Positions 17,172 to 24,658 of a DNA stretch of 64,000 nt are shown here, one piece after another. Each line of letters starts with the position of its first letter. Position 1 is the first letter of the stretch. The DNA is from Flavobacterium johnsoniae UW101 (lineage in GTDB: Bacteria; Bacteroidota; Bacteroidia; Flavobacteriales; Flavobacteriaceae). The notes below the pieces were generated by a model, which did no database searches, was not told the DNA's origin, and saw only the letters and a list, made by a program, of their open reading frames with translations. The stretch is from positions 434,001-498,000 of the forward strand of contig NC_009441.1 of NCBI RefSeq assembly GCF_000016645.1, read 5' to 3'. A program made the position numbers and the translations under genes.

Positions 17172-17287
17172 TCATTAAAATCCAATTCGTAACTATATTT
17201 TAGTTGCAAATTAAAAAATAAAGAGTAAAAATAAGAAAAATCGCTCAAAAAAATAGTGGTTTAAAAATATTTAAAGAAACAGAAATC

Positions 17288-17326
17288 ATAAAAAAGACCT
17301 GATAAAAATATCTTTACAGGCCTTTA
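17288..17326 (-). terminator. terminator of the antiporter gene
   Basis: On the minus strand AAAGGCCTG pairs with CAGGTCTTT (one G-U pair), followed by a T-run. Confidence 0.8.
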
Positions 17327-17356
17327 CTAATAAAAACTTTTAATATTTGTAATTGA

Positions 17357-18619
17357 CTATTCTTTCTCTAAAACTCTTTTAGCTAATTTTCCAACTGTAA
17401 GTCCTTGTACAACAATTGAAAATAAGACCACGATATAAGTTACTTCAAGTAAAAGGTTTTTATATTCTCCTTCAGGCATAGAAAGTACCAAAGCAATCGA
17501 AACCCCGCCGCGAATTCCGCCCCAAACCAAAACCATCAAAGAACCTTTATTATAAGCAGATTTAATTCCGAAGAACTTAAAAATGTCGAAGAATTTCCAA
17601 GGCAGAACTATAGAAGTCAATCTTGAGAAAAGAACAATAAAAATAGCTACAAATCCTGTTAGCAATTGTTTGTTTAAATCTGGAAGTAATAACAATTCAA
17701 AACCGATAAATAAGAATAGAACCGCATTTAAGATTTCGTCGATAAGTTCCCAAAACTTTCCTAAGTAATCTTTAGTTACTTCGCTCATCGCAACTTTTTT
17801 ACCATAGTTTCCAATAATTAATCCGGCAACGACCATCGCCAGCGGACTTGAAACGTGTAAACTCTGCGCAACTAAAAATCCGCCCGTTACAATCGAAAGT
17901 GTTATTAAAACCGAAACTTTATAATCGTCGATTTTCTTCATGACTTTTGATGCTGTAAATCCAAAAACAGCTCCTAATAAAAGTCCACCAATTCCTTCTT
18001 TTGCAAAAAGCCATGCGATAGAACTAAAACTCACATCAAATGTTGGGTCGGTTGCCATTTTAAGAACAACAGCAAACATTACTACCGCTACTCCATCGTT
18101 AAACAAGGATTCTCCAACAATTTTAGTTTCTATTCTTTTAGGAACTTTAGCTTCTTTTAAAACACCCAGCACCACGATTGGATCGGTTGGAGAAATCAGT
18201 GTTCCAAAAACCAGACAGAATACGTAAGGAATATTGATTCCTAAAAACGGTGCGATATAATATAACAGCATCGAAATAATTAACGCAGATAATACAACGC
18301 TTACTGTAGAATAAATCATGATAGGCACTTTCTGTTCTTTCAAATCAGCCATATTTACGTGCAGTGCTCCAGCAAATAAAAGAAAATTCAACATTGCTCC
18401 CATTAAGATTTCATTGAAATCAAATTCTTTTATTAAATCAAAAAAATGTCTTGTAGTAGCAGGAAAATAAGAATCTCCCAGTAAGCGAATTCCAACTGAA
18501 ACCAACATGGCAATAATCATGATTCCTATAGTTCCCGGAAGTTTTAAAAATCTTAAATTCAAATAGGCGAAGAAAGAGGCTAGTACAATAAGTACTGAAA
18601 AAGTGTAGTATAATTCCAT
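17357..18619 (-). CDS. CPA1-type cation:proton antiporter (NhaP-like)
   Basis: 420 aa with about 12 membrane segments covering nearly the whole length. Exchanges Na+ or K+ for protons for pH and salt homeostasis. Family signatures: LISPTDPIVVLGVL, IVGESLFNDGVAVVMF with the ion-binding ND pair, LFLFIGFELLLL, and WGGIRGGVSIALVLSMP near the C-terminus. No cytoplasmic regulatory domain is attached. ATG 18619. Monocistronic, flanked by terminators on both sides. Confidence 0.94.
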   Translation of the reverse strand: MELYYTFSVLIVLASFFAYLNLRFLKLPGTIGIMIIAMLVSVGIRLLGDSYFPATTRHFFDLIKEFDFNEILMGAMLNFLLFAGALHVNMADLKEQKVPIMIYSTVSVVLSALIISMLLYYIAPFLGINIPYVFCLVFGTLISPTDPIVVLGVLKEAKVPKRIETKIVGESLFNDGVAVVMFAVVLKMATDPTFDVSFSSIAWLFAKEGIGGLLLGAVFGFTASKVMKKIDDYKVSVLITLSIVTGGFLVAQSLHVSSPLAMVVAGLIIGNYGKKVAMSEVTKDYLGKFWELIDEILNAVLFLFIGFELLLLPDLNKQLLTGFVAIFIVLFSRLTSIVLPWKFFDIFKFFGIKSAYNKGSLMVLVWGGIRGGVSIALVLSMPEGEYKNLLLEVTYIVVLFSIVVQGLTVGKLAKRVLEKE

Positions 18620-18755
18620 AAATTGTGATTTTTACAAAAATATCTTTCTCATTATTTAATTTAAAATTTCAAGTACTGAATTAACATAACTTTATAATTT
18701 TCAGAAAAACATTCTTAAAACCCCTAACTCCTCAAAAGAAAACAAACAATAAATC

Positions 18756-18784
18756 GAAAAACCGAAGCAATGCTTCGGTTTTTC
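18756..18784. terminator. 29-base perfect palindromic terminator
   Basis: GAAAAACCGAAGCA and TGCTTCGGTTTTTC around a single central A; downstream of the heme-protein gene on the minus strand. Confidence 0.85.
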
Positions 18785-18821
18785 ATCTTTTGGAGCAAAA
18801 TCAATAAAACACCTTTGTGTA

Positions 18822-20294
18822 TTATTTATTGTTACGAACAAACTCATCAAACTGTTTTAGTTTAAGTGATTCTGTTTCTTCTATACGTTGTACTTTCAGA
18901 TTAGCATTACCTGTATTTTTCCCTGTTACAGGTTTAGGTTTTGTTGTGTATAAGTAAGACTCAAAAATATGGCTTAAATACAAAGGCGATTTTCCTATAC
19001 CGCGGGTTTTATCAAAGTTTTGAGATTGATGACAAGTAAAACAGTTTACCAAATTGCCGGCATTAATTTTATGAATGCTGTCTTTAAATGTCTGCGTATA
19101 AGTTTCCATTGTAATATTGGCCAAATTTGAAGAGCCTCTTGCCAATGAATCTGGAAGCACACTTGATATTTGTCTTTTTACAATTGCTTTCGCCTGATCT
19201 GAAGGAGACATTCCATCAGTATCCAGCCAAATTGAGCCATTGTAAAAGTAATTTTTGAAAACATCATTTAGTTTTGAAGCTACACATTTATTAATAAAAT
19301 CAATATTATTAAAATTAACTGGCTCTGACTGGCTTGTTTTCATGTACGCATTAGTTTCAACAACCTTTGGAACTCCATATTCATAAAGAACAAATGCTTT
19401 ACCCGGCACTAATGGTTTCTTATTAGTTCTATCCCAGGTAATACTTTTTAAGCCTGAATCTGTACCGCTTTCATAAAGCAGTTTTTCATCCTTTGATGTT
19501 ACAGAATTATTTTTCCAGTCATAAATTGGAGCCATGTCTTTATGCTCAAAAGTAGCCCAGATAAATTCAGGATGATTTTTTACAACTCCTACAACATGCA
19601 TTCCCAATAATGCAACCGATTTTGCTTCGTATTGTCCGGCTTTATTTTTAACTGCAGCTTTAGTAATAAAGTAATCTCCTAATTTTTCTTTTGGAATTGA
19701 AGCTGTGCTGATCCATGAAACTTTTAATTCAAGTGAACCAACCGGAAATGTTTCCAGATTTGAATAAGGTGTTTTTCCGCTGTTGATTTCTGAAGCTGCA
19801 ATAATTGCTTTATCAAATAATATTTTGTTTACGTGTATAGAATAAAAGACAGTATCGCCAGCAGTTTTTCCCGGAACAACCTTTGGATTAGAGACTAAAA
19901 CACCAGCCGGACCTGCCTGAGCAATTGAGGTTAAAACCAATTTTACGCCTAACTGCGGACTAACACGTTCCATTTCTGGAGTAACAATATCTAAAGAATC
20001 TAAAAACAGCGGATTGCCGCTTGGCAGAGGTTTTGTTGCCCATAAAAATTTTTGCCATGACCATTGATGAAAAATACAATTGGTAGTGCTTGAAGAATCA
20101 AATGGACTTCCGTCGCCTTCTGCTGGCGCGGGAGTCTGCTCATGCGGAAACCAGCTGGCTTCGCAATTGCAAGATTCAGCTGCATTATCGGCATACGCGG
20201 TTTTATCCATTATTTTTTCTTTATTCAAAAAAAATAATGACCCCGCTGCTGCTGTAAGAGCAACTGCTGTGGTTATAATTGTTTTCTTTTTCAT
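18822..20294 (-). CDS. secreted protein with one c-type heme motif (CFTCH), unknown function
   Basis: 490 aa. A hydrophobic N-terminal segment (residues 6-23) suggests export. A Cys-rich patch CNCEASWFPHEQ and the aromatic NCIFHQWSWQKFLWAT block come early; a single CxxCH site, C418-F-T-C421-H422, sits in the last fifth in the wording VNCFTCHQSQNFD. I know similar roughly 500-aa proteins as cytochrome c family proteins but no assigned role. It is the last gene of the minus-strand block that starts at 22667, separated from the DUF1842-like gene by a hairpin with T-run, so it may be reached by readthrough. A heme c needs the periplasm, whereas its four partners lack signal peptides. Confidence 0.75.
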   Translation of the reverse strand: MKKKTIITTAVALTAAAGSLFFLNKEKIMDKTAYADNAAESCNCEASWFPHEQTPAPAEGDGSPFDSSSTTNCIFHQWSWQKFLWATKPLPSGNPLFLDSLDIVTPEMERVSPQLGVKLVLTSIAQAGPAGVLVSNPKVVPGKTAGDTVFYSIHVNKILFDKAIIAASEINSGKTPYSNLETFPVGSLELKVSWISTASIPKEKLGDYFITKAAVKNKAGQYEAKSVALLGMHVVGVVKNHPEFIWATFEHKDMAPIYDWKNNSVTSKDEKLLYESGTDSGLKSITWDRTNKKPLVPGKAFVLYEYGVPKVVETNAYMKTSQSEPVNFNNIDFINKCVASKLNDVFKNYFYNGSIWLDTDGMSPSDQAKAIVKRQISSVLPDSLARGSSNLANITMETYTQTFKDSIHKINAGNLVNCFTCHQSQNFDKTRGIGKSPLYLSHIFESYLYTTKPKPVTGKNTGNANLKVQRIEETESLKLKQFDEFVRNNK

Positions 20295-20317
20295 TTTTGA
20301 GATTTATTTTTTGGGTA

Positions 20318-20353
20318 ATAAAAAAGGGCCGTCTAAACTAGACGACCCTTTAA
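20318..20353 (-). terminator. terminator/attenuator between the DUF1842-like gene and the heme-protein gene
   Basis: On the minus strand AAAGGGTCGTCTA pairs with TAGACGGCCCTTT (one U-G pair) around a 3-base loop, followed by T6. No clear promoter was seen between it and ATG 20294. Confidence 0.8.
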
Positions 20354-20435
20354 ATCAAAACAGTAACCAAATCAGGAACTCTATTAAATTCCTAATCATA
20401 TCGTTTTTGGAGTTATTAAAATTTGGGGTCTTTTT

Positions 20436-20849
20436 TTATGCCAACTCAGCTTGTAAATTTGCAGCAGCTTTTACTGGTACGTTTTCAATATCATGTTGAT
20501 AATATGAAAAACCTCCTGTTCCATTCCATGAACCATCAATCGCTAAATGAGCATCAAAATCTGCTAAAAAAGCACCAATTGCAGGAGGAGGGAAAGTGTG
20601 AACATACTGTCCTTTTAAACTCACAACTTGAGTAAATTGTCCAAATCCAGTTGCATATATTTTTCCAGTTACCGGAACAACAATATGGCTATCAGGGCCA
20701 TGTACAGCCTGAGTAATTACTACTGTACCAGAAACAGAATTTTGTGATGGTACAACAACTAAACTAAATGATGCAATTGGAGCACCTGGTGTTCCAACAT
20801 TTCCAATTGTGCCTTTTGCTAAGTAAGCACCTGCTAATAAATCTGACAT
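20436..20849 (-). CDS. DUF1842-like small protein
   Basis: 137 aa from ATG 20849 (MSDLLAGAYLAKGTIGN). No signal peptide. Beta-rich with GAPIASFSLVVVP, SVSGTVVITQAV, VPVTGKIYATGF and LAIDGSWNGTGGFSYYQ. The order SGT.xITQ... then G.(Y/F)...W..G...Y matches what I remember of DUF1842 (short bacterial proteins of unknown role); this is recollection, not a search. The frame extends to GTG 20924, but that extension is the conserved leader, which in the sister copy at 22683-22743 is not open in the same frame, so ATG 20849 is preferred. Confidence 0.7.
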   Translation of the reverse strand: MSDLLAGAYLAKGTIGNVGTPGAPIASFSLVVVPSQNSVSGTVVITQAVHGPDSHIVVPVTGKIYATGFGQFTQVVSLKGQYVHTFPPPAIGAFLADFDAHLAIDGSWNGTGGFSYYQHDIENVPVKAAANLQAELA

Positions 20850-20865
20850 AACTTTTCGTTTTTGG

Positions 20866-20924
20866 TTTCCTACTCGTATGGCTTTTCGGATCCGCCTCGT
20901 TTTTTTTAGTGGGTTCTGCTCCAC
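20866..20924 (-). promoter_or_regulatory. conserved leader element L2 before the DUF1842-like gene
   Basis: 59-base transcribed leader nearly identical to 22683-22743. On the minus strand it starts GUGGAGCAGAACCCAC (a GUGG/CCAC hairpin), then an A-run, GAGGCGGA, CCGAAAAGCC (GGC/GCC pairing) and CC-TA/TA-GG around CGAG. It ends 16 bases before ATG 20849. I cannot match it to a known riboswitch. Confidence 0.75.
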
Positions 20925-20995
20925 CTATTTGATTTGTTTTATTATTTAATTGCTTACCAACATTTTAAATAATAGGATTGGGTTTATTTCTATAC

Positions 20996-21003
20996 CAAAA
21001 CTA
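20996..21003 (-). promoter_or_regulatory. minus-7 element TAGTTTTG upstream of leader L2
   Basis: Exact TAnnTTTG on the minus strand; would give an about 140-base leader containing element L2. The remaining spacer 20925-21166 is AT-rich and otherwise empty. Confidence 0.55.
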
Positions 21004-21166
21004 TATTAGATAGATAGACATAATTAAAAAAATGTTATGAAATGAGAATTCTGAGTCATAAAACTCGAAAAAGATGACACAAGAAAAAATAAGCTGTTTT
21101 TATTTTTTTCAATTATCTTAAAAATGACTTTCAAAAACACCGTAAAACGAGTCCTTCAGATAGTCC

Positions 21167-21622
21167 TCAGCATCCGCTCGTAGAAGGTCTTACACAAATA
21201 GGCAATACAACTGTACGGCTCAAGGAACTGTCATTGTAACTAAAAGTTAAATTACCAGGAATACTTTTAAGTGTAAGAGTAACCGCAGCAATTCCAGTCC
21301 AAACATTTAAATTATCATCGTAAGGCAAAGGCGGGTCATTATAGGCAAATTCTACATTAATTGAAGTTATAATTAGCTTGCCGCTATATTGCGGATCAAC
21401 AGGCAGTATACTCCAGCAGATTTTACTGCCAGACACAACGCAAGTCTGTAATTGATCAGTGCCTTCAAATTCAGAATATTTACTTCTGTTATCAACTACA
21501 TAACAGCCTTTTTCTGGATTGTTTGTATACAACATATTAACATCAACCCATACTTGGATAAAGACAGTACATGTTGACGGAGCAATTTTAGATTTTCTTA
21601 TTTCTTTATTACTTTCAATCAC
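21167..21622 (-). CDS. AidA/PixA-like small protein, paralogue C
   Basis: 151 aa from GTG 21622. No signal peptide. Clearly paralogous to the product of 22251-22667: both share TVFxQVWxDVNxL, GCYxVxNxS, GSxxCWSxLPxDPQ and a late FSYN. Three cysteines are conserved between the two (before TVF, in GCY, in CWS). The overall plan (N-terminal VDxx strand, GxYxxxN, a central polar segment, a late Y/F strand) recalls the AidA/PixA inclusion-body family. It lies between the terminator at 21706-21737 and the L2 transcription unit; its own promoter was not recognised. Confidence 0.65.
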   Translation of the reverse strand: MIESNKEIRKSKIAPSTCTVFIQVWVDVNMLYTNNPEKGCYVVDNRSKYSEFEGTDQLQTCVVSGSKICWSILPVDPQYSGKLIITSINVEFAYNDPPLPYDDNLNVWTGIAAVTLTLKSIPGNLTFSYNDSSLSRTVVLPICVRPSTSGC

Positions 21623-21705
21623 AGTATTAATTTATTGAGTTTAACCAACTGCTGTCAATTTTATTCTTAATGAATGTCATGTAAAATATTTTCAATAATA
21701 AAGAA

Positions 21706-21737
21706 TTAGTACCTCCGAGGAAACTAGGAGGTACTAA
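21706..21737 (-). terminator. terminator after paralogue B
   Basis: TTAGTACCTCC and GGAGGTACTAA, 11 perfect pairs with a 10-base loop, then a moderately T-rich minus-strand tract. It closes the A-B transcription unit. Confidence 0.75.
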
Positions 21738-21757
21738 TTTGTAATACACTTAAAATA

Positions 21758-22228
21758 TTATGCGGTGCATGTTAAAAATGGGTCCCACCAGTAATACTGC
21801 ATAGGTGCCCCCCCAACAGATACTCCTATTTTAATTTGATAAGTACATTGTCCTTGAACCATAGCAGTTCCTAACCACTGATATGATCCTGTCGCCTGTG
21901 GTGCCGGCCATCCCCAATTTCCAAAAATATTTGTACCATTAGAAATCTCAAGACCAACAATTTGAACAGTATCTCCCTGTTGTCCAGCGGCATCAATAGG
22001 AAAAACATTAAATGCGATTCCAAAACCTGCTGTAACTTGTGAAGACAGCTCAAGTCCACCTTCTCCTGTACTTCCGCCAACTGCATTATTATCCATCATA
22101 TAAATACCAGTTCCTGCGTATGGACCAGAAGTCTGGCTATATAAAAAGACTGTATCAACTGCAATATTGATTACTCTTGCAGGAATTACAGAGCTTGCGC
22201 TAAAAGCTAAATTTGTTCTATTATTCAT
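21758..22228 (-). CDS. AidA/PixA-like small protein, paralogue B
   Basis: 156 aa from ATG 22228, no signal peptide. Of the three paralogues it looks most like the AidA/PixA inclusion-body family (PF12306): INIAVDTVFLYSQ near the start resembles the family's VDxxxxL strand, GIYMMDNN its IYMV block, and it ends YYWWDPFLTC, very like the family's YYWDPFI ending. Alignable with paralogue A at STGEG, V..G and the V(F/L)PID segment. PixA forms cytoplasmic inclusion bodies in Xenorhabdus; AidA is quorum-sensing regulated in Burkholderia and Ralstonia; the biochemical role is unknown. Starts 22 bases after the stop of paralogue A. Confidence 0.65.
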   Translation of the reverse strand: MNNRTNLAFSASSVIPARVINIAVDTVFLYSQTSGPYAGTGIYMMDNNAVGGSTGEGGLELSSQVTAGFGIAFNVFPIDAAGQQGDTVQIVGLEISNGTNIFGNWGWPAPQATGSYQWLGTAMVQGQCTYQIKIGVSVGGAPMQYYWWDPFLTCTA

Positions 22229-22250
22229 AGTTTTATTTTTTAATTAATTA

Positions 22251-22667
22251 TTAAGCAGTAACAGGTATAATAGTTACAGGCAGAGTTACTGTTATAGATT
22301 GCCCTCCTCCATTATAGCTGAATACTATATTTGAATTAACATTTCCTCCAACAGTTGATGTTGTAAGCTGTCCTGTAAACATATTAGGAGATCCTGGAAC
22401 TGGAGCCGGCGGAGTCGCCCATCCAGATTGAGCTCCAACCTGAGTAATTGCAAATTCATTAGCAAACTGAGGATCGATTGGTAAAACCGACCAGCATACA
22501 TTACTACCAGTGATTACTTTAGTAGTTAAGTTTGCCGAACCTTCACCAGTTGATTGCTGGCTTTTGTTACTAACAGCATAACATCCATTAGTACTTCCTT
22601 GTTTTAGTGAATTGACATCTGCCCACACTTGAACAAAGACCGTGCATTGATTTGTAGGTATTGACAT
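22251..22667 (-). CDS. AidA/PixA-like small protein, paralogue A
   Basis: 138 aa from ATG 22667, no signal peptide. Closely related to paralogue C (Cys8, Cys29 and Cys58 have counterparts there) and more distantly to paralogue B. Key blocks: CTVFVQVWADVNSL, NGCYAVSNKSQQSTGEG, GSNVCWSVLPIDPQ, and a beta-rich C-terminal half with IVFSYNGGG and ITVTLPVTI. It is the first gene of the block and directly follows leader L1. Function unknown; assignment to the AidA/PixA superfamily goes through paralogue B. Confidence 0.65.
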   Translation of the reverse strand: MSIPTNQCTVFVQVWADVNSLKQGSTNGCYAVSNKSQQSTGEGSANLTTKVITGSNVCWSVLPIDPQFANEFAITQVGAQSGWATPPAPVPGSPNMFTGQLTTSTVGGNVNSNIVFSYNGGGQSITVTLPVTIIPVTA

Positions 22668-22682
22668 TGTTTTTTGGTTTAT

Positions 22683-22743
22683 TTTCCTTACTCATAAGGC
22701 TTTTCAGGTTCCGCCTCGTTTTTTATAGTGGGTTCTGCTCCAC
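22683..22743 (-). promoter_or_regulatory. conserved leader element L1 before paralogue A
   Basis: 61-base counterpart of 20866-20924, ending 15 bases before ATG 22667. It forms GUGG/CCAC and GGC/GCC pairings and a perfect CCUUA-UGAG-UAAGG hairpin. The GCC and CCUUA arms share bases, so the last two pairings exclude each other. A one-mismatch minus-7 element TAATTTCG lies at 22805 to 22798. The rest of 22744-22920 shows nothing else I recognise. Confidence 0.75.
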
Positions 22744-22920
22744 ATTTAAATCAAGTAGAAAATAGATCTTGGGCTAGCTTAATTATATTTCCACGAACGA
22801 AATTATATTACAATTCTTACACACTAGTAAAAAATGTCATAAAACACAAAATATTATGTATGAACTACTTAAAACAACAACACTAAAACTATTCTTACAC
22901 ATACCAAAGCAAAAACTTTT

Positions 22921-22946
22921 AAACTTTCAATTATTTTTGAAAGTTT
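22921..22946. promoter_or_regulatory. GbsR operator copy 1
   Basis: Perfect 10-bp inverted repeat AAACTTTCAA-N6-TTGAAAGTTT. Its right arm supplies the TTG (22937-22939) placed 20 bases before the minus-7 element of the regulator gene. Confidence 0.8.
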
Positions 22947-22959
22947 AAAAACTTTTACT

Positions 22960-22967
22960 TACATTTG
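22960..22967 (+). promoter_or_regulatory. minus-7 element TACATTTG of the GbsR-type gene
   Basis: TTG-N20-TACATTTG, a full match to the phylum's promoter pattern, only 4 bases before ATG 22972. Confidence 0.75.
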
Positions 22968-22971
22968 ATCC

Positions 22972-23475
22972 ATGGAATTCAAAGAAGCAAAAAATAAGTT
23001 TGTACAAACCTGGGGAGCATTAGGTTCTCAATGGGGAATTAATAAAACGATGGCACAGATCCACGCTTTATTAATGGTTTCAAACGAACCTGTTTCTATG
23101 GAAGAAATTATGGAAGAATTGCAAATTTCCCGCGGAAATGCCAGTATGAACCTGAGAGGTTTAATGGATTGGGGAATTGTTTATAAAGAATTTAAAGCTG
23201 GAGAAAGAAAAGAGTTTTTCACAGCAGAAAAAGATCTGGATGAACTTGCGGTAAAAATATCCAGAGAAAGAAGTAAAAGAGAAATTAAGCCTACTCTAAA
23301 AATCTTAAAAGAAGTTTCGACAATAGAACCAAAAGATTCTGCTGAAGAAAAACACTTTGTAGATCAAACAGAAAAACTATATGATTTCGTTTTAAAAGTT
23401 GACAACATGCTTGACAAAGTAACAGAAATGAATGAAAACTGGCTGGGCCGTATGGTTATCAAATTACTCAAATAA
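22972..23475 (+). CDS. GbsR/MarR family transcriptional regulator
   Basis: 167 aa. Winged-helix DNA-binding domain in the GbsR manner: FVQTWGALGSQWGINKTMAQIHALLM, PVSMEEIMEELQISRGNASMNLRGLMDWGIV, KAGERKEFF, then an acidic helical C-terminal part (about 115-167) for dimerisation. Members respond to small ligands and usually repress their own operon. It is flanked by two copies of the same palindrome (22921-22946 and 23489-23514), strong evidence for autoregulation and control of the genes that follow. Confidence 0.92.
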   Translation: MEFKEAKNKFVQTWGALGSQWGINKTMAQIHALLMVSNEPVSMEEIMEELQISRGNASMNLRGLMDWGIVYKEFKAGERKEFFTAEKDLDELAVKISRERSKREIKPTLKILKEVSTIEPKDSAEEKHFVDQTEKLYDFVLKVDNMLDKVTEMNENWLGRMVIKLLK

Positions 23476-23488
23476 AAAAATTTAATTC

Positions 23489-23514
23489 AAACTTTCATTT
23501 TTTTCTGAAAGTTT
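23489..23514. promoter_or_regulatory. GbsR operator copy 2
   Basis: AAACTTTCA-N8-TGAAAGTTT between the regulator and the DUF2071 gene; same arms as copy 1 with a spacer two bases longer. No clear minus-7 element follows it. Confidence 0.8.
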
Positions 23515-23535
23515 AAAAATTTAAAAACAATTAAA

Positions 23536-24273
23536 ATGGATTTCTTAAAAGCAGAATGGAAAAATTTAGCCTTATTTAATTATGAGGTTGATAGAGAAAT
23601 TTTAGAAAAATATCTTCCAGAAGGAACAGAAATCGATATTTGGAACAACAAATGTTATGTCAGTCTGGTTGGTTTTATGTTTAAAAACACCAAAGTTTTA
23701 GGCATTAAAGTTCCTTTTCATGTTGATTTTGAAGAAGTCAATCTGCGATTCTATGTAAAACGTTTTGAAAACGGCGAATGGAAACGCGGTGTGGTTTTTA
23801 TTAAAGAAATTGTACCTAAAAAAGCCATCACATTTATTGCCAATACTTTGTATCAGGAACATTATGAAACTCAGAAAATGAGACATGAAATTATTGAAAG
23901 TAACAATACCAATACTTTTATTTATCAATGGAAAAATGACAAAGAATGGAATACAATTGAATTAGAAACTAAAAATGTATTGACACAAATTGAAACTAAT
24001 TCTGAAGCTGAATTCATTACAGAACATTATTTTGGATATACAAAAATTGATCAAGAAACTACTTTTGAATACGAAGTTATACATCCAAGATGGGAACAAT
24101 ATGAAGTCTTAAATCATCGTATTGATATTGATTTTGAAAAAAATTATGGACGTGATTTCGGATTTCTTCAAACTCAAAAACCAACTTCTGTATTTCTGGC
24201 TAAAGGATCAAAAATTACCGTAAAAAATAAAAGAAAACTGCAGGTTATTCCTGTTCTGGAAGAAATGTATTAA
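23536..24273 (+). CDS. DUF2071 family protein (YqjF-like)
   Basis: 245 aa, cytoplasmic. Recognised from the family's layout: an early PEGTEIDIWNNKCYVSLVGFMFKNTKVLG, VPFHVDFEEVNLRFYVKR, GVVFIKEIVPKKAI, then VIHPRWEQYEV and the terminal SVFLAKGSKITVKNKRKL. The biochemical function of the family is unknown; YqjF of Bacillus takes part in the response to aromatic compounds. It is the second gene of the GbsR-controlled run, 60 bases downstream of the regulator and behind its own operator copy. Confidence 0.88.
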   Translation: MDFLKAEWKNLALFNYEVDREILEKYLPEGTEIDIWNNKCYVSLVGFMFKNTKVLGIKVPFHVDFEEVNLRFYVKRFENGEWKRGVVFIKEIVPKKAITFIANTLYQEHYETQKMRHEIIESNNTNTFIYQWKNDKEWNTIELETKNVLTQIETNSEAEFITEHYFGYTKIDQETTFEYEVIHPRWEQYEVLNHRIDIDFEKNYGRDFGFLQTQKPTSVFLAKGSKITVKNKRKLQVIPVLEEMY

Positions 24274-24293
24274 ACCTTGTAAATCTGGAAATC

Positions 24294-24653
24294 ATGAATT
24301 ATAATATTATTGGGTATTTTATTTATCTCATCATAACTATTTTCATTATCCTAAAAGTTGGAAAAATCTGTTACAAAAACGGAAATGTTTTTGTTTTAGA
24401 GCTAATTCCAAACCATGCCGATCTCTGCCAGAAAATAAATCAGGTTTTACTTCTCGCCTATTATCTTTTAAATATTGGCTATTGCGCTATGACTTTAATT
24501 TCCTGGCAAAAAATTATTTCATCCACCCAATTAATTGAAACGATCTGCATAAAAACAGCTGTTATAATTTTTATTATTTCAATTCTGCATTATCTCAACA
24601 TTTTAATTATAACTAAATACGCTCAAAAACTAATTCATAACAACAAAAACTAA
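24294..24653 (+). CDS. small three-segment membrane protein, paralogue 1
   Basis: 119 aa with about three membrane helices (residues 5-26, 49-70, 84-106). Unknown family. It is paralogous to the next gene: both have a KNG(N/K)(V/I)F motif after the first helix and (Y/F)YLLNIG in the second. It starts 20 bases after the DUF2071 gene and ends 5 bases before its paralogue, so it belongs to the same operon. Confidence 0.75.
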   Translation: MNYNIIGYFIYLIITIFIILKVGKICYKNGNVFVLELIPNHADLCQKINQVLLLAYYLLNIGYCAMTLISWQKIISSTQLIETICIKTAVIIFIISILHYLNILIITKYAQKLIHNNKN

Positions 24654-24658
24654 ATATT

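Noticed and set aside
20080..20499. 139-codon plus-strand frame across the heme-protein start
   Set aside because: Overlaps two supported minus-strand genes and a terminator; low-complexity hydrophobic translation.
20850..20924. GTG-initiated N-terminal extension of the DUF1842-like protein (basic 25 residues)
   Set aside because: The same stretch is the conserved leader; in the sister copy this frame has an early stop, so it is not under coding selection there.
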